From Paracoccaceae bacterium (GTDB lineage: Bacteria > Pseudomonadota > Alphaproteobacteria > Rhodobacterales > Rhodobacteraceae), in contig JAIOJF010000025.1 in assembly GCA_019911965.1 (NCBI GenBank), positions 105,720-169,719 of the forward strand: a stretch of 64,000 nucleotides of DNA. The letters are read 5' to 3'. Made by a program: the position numbers and the translations under genes. Below the pieces are notes generated by a model, which made no database searches, was not told where the DNA came from, and saw nothing but the letters and a program-made list of their open reading frames with translations. Position 1 is the stretch's first letter. Each line of letters begins with the position of its first letter. Of this stretch, positions 63,249-64,000 are shown piece by piece.

Positions 63249-64000
63249 GGCTTACCGGACCAATCGCACGCGCAGGGATGGCGCTGGCGGCAGCAATGCT
63301 GCTGGCGGGCACCAATCACGTTGAACCCAAGCCCGGCGAGAAACGTGCCAGCGAATTGTTCGGCGCGCATCAGCAGGGATCGAAACAGCGCCCGAAGGTC
63401 ATCGGCTATTATTCTGCCGGTTGTGTGGCGGGGGCCGAGGAACTGCCCGAAACCGGGCCGACCTGGCAGGCGATGCGCCTCAGCCGTAACCGCAACTGGG
63501 GCCATCCCGATCTGATCTCGTTCCTCAAGCGCCTCAGTGTCGAGGCAACCCAGCATGGCTGGGCCGGTCTTTACATCGGCGATCTCGGCCAGCCGCGCGG
63601 CGGGCCGACCACGTCGGGCCATGCCTCGCATCAGAACGGGCTGGATGCGGATATCTGGATGCTGCCGCCGAAGCGGCTGAACCTTTCGCGGGCCGAGCGC
63701 GAAAGCCTGTCGTCGATCTCGGTGCGTACCAACGATCAGCGCAACATCAATTCCAACTGGACGCCGGCGCATATGGCGATCATCCGGGCCGCCGCCAAGG
63801 ATGACGCGGTGGACCGCATTTTCGTTGCCGCCGCGGTCAAGATCGAGATGTGCAAGCGCGCCGGCGATGATCGTGACTGGCTGCAGAAGGTGCGCCCGCT
63901 TTACGGGCATAATTACCATTTCCATGTCAGGCTGAAATGCCCGCGCGGCTCGCCGCAATGCAAGAAACAGACGCCGGTCACGAAGATTTCCAAGGGCGAT
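63245..64000 (+). CDS. mepA: Penicillin-insensitive murein endopeptidase MepA (truncated by window edge)
   Basis: The gene runs off the right edge: 252 codons with no stop. MepA cuts D-Ala-meso-DAP cross-links in the periplasm. The start is the ATG at 63245, which overlaps the MFS stop. A signal peptide (residues about 9-22, MALAAAMLLAG) precedes the mature part. The LAS-type zinc ligands are H129 and D136 in GHASHQNGLDADIWM, with RNRNWGHPDL before and YGHNYHFHVRLKC after supplying further histidines. It is the second murein hydrolase of the window. Confidence 0.95.
   Translation, partial: MRLTGPIARAGMALAAAMLLAGTNHVEPKPGEKRASELFGAHQQGSKQRPKVIGYYSAGCVAGAEELPETGPTWQAMRLSRNRNWGHPDLISFLKRLSVEATQHGWAGLYIGDLGQPRGGPTTSGHASHQNGLDADIWMLPPKRLNLSRAERESLSSISVRTNDQRNINSNWTPAHMAIIRAAAKDDAVDRIFVAAAVKIEMCKRAGDDRDWLQKVRPLYGHNYHFHVRLKCPRGSPQCKKQTPVTKISKGD

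Noticed and set aside
1-64000. tRNA, rRNA, CRISPR, insertion sequences and prophage
   Set aside because: A read-through by eye found no T-loop GTTCGAATC-type element in a tRNA context, no repeat-spacer pattern and no transposase or phage motif. A covariance-model scan was not possible here.

Overview
The window is a compact, GC-rich chromosomal segment from an alphaproteobacterium, most likely order Rhodobacterales (Roseobacter/Paracoccaceae group). Indicators are the ancient alphaproteobacterial block dnaA-rpsT-ech-mutM-ubiE-ubiB, CtrA-like TTAA-N7-TTAA motifs in front of flagellar genes, -10 boxes of the CTAGAA type, a Rhodobacterales-type flagellin N-terminus, a NavAb/NaChBac-type sodium channel, and RTX and Hint-domain proteins typical of marine members. 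I saw no rRNA, tRNA, insertion sequence, prophage, CRISPR array or plasmid gene. Nearly all the sequence is single-copy coding DNA.

Layout. 1-4.6 kb: an edge-truncated exported protein, an exported hypothetical protein and secA (minus). 4.8-7.9 kb: exported parvulin, argJ, mutT, then a small Flp-like membrane protein after a perfect palindrome. 7.9-14 kb: hemH with a methyltransferase-like gene (minus), the operon comF-grxC-nitrilase-marR (plus), ubiG and pip. 14-18.5 kb: an aromatic/aspartate aminotransferase, sseA, and the dapA-kinase-smpB-membrane protein operon (minus). 18.6-29 kb: lytic transglycosylase, rpsO, dnaA, a rhodanese, rpsT, a SulP transporter lacking STAS, ech, mutM, ubiE and ubiB. 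29-35.3 kb: a flagellar block (flgD, fliK, flgJ-like, flgN-like, flagellin, flgE, motB). 35.6-43.5 kb: manC, a DEAD-box helicase, and an HDAC-like-xseB-ispA-dxs isoprenoid operon. 43.6-51.5 kb: sodium channel, RNA methyltransferase, ABC exporter, LysE, CCA-adding enzyme, NUDIX and Hsp33. 51.6-64 kb: a receiver-PP2C phosphatase facing an Hpt protein, ilvA, an RTX protein, argG, a Hint protein, a sulfotransferase/aminotransferase pair, exported MsrA, YggT, a thioesterase, an MFS transporter and a truncated mepA.

The most striking signal is a junction at about 33,069-33,080. The flagellin gene (plus) stops after about 47 codons and runs directly into the 3' part of flgE (minus). Both genes lose their C-termini and become antisense to each other. 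The joint sits on a short sequence that both genes would naturally carry in the same orientation, so the simplest explanation is a microhomology deletion that also removed whatever lay between them (in relatives typically flaF, flbT, flgK, flgL, flgI). An assembly chimera must be excluded. Separately, CtrA-like elements precede each flagellar transcription unit, and another lies between the PP2C phosphatase and Hpt genes. This suggests one CtrA-linked regulon joining motility with an RbaY-like partner-switching module.
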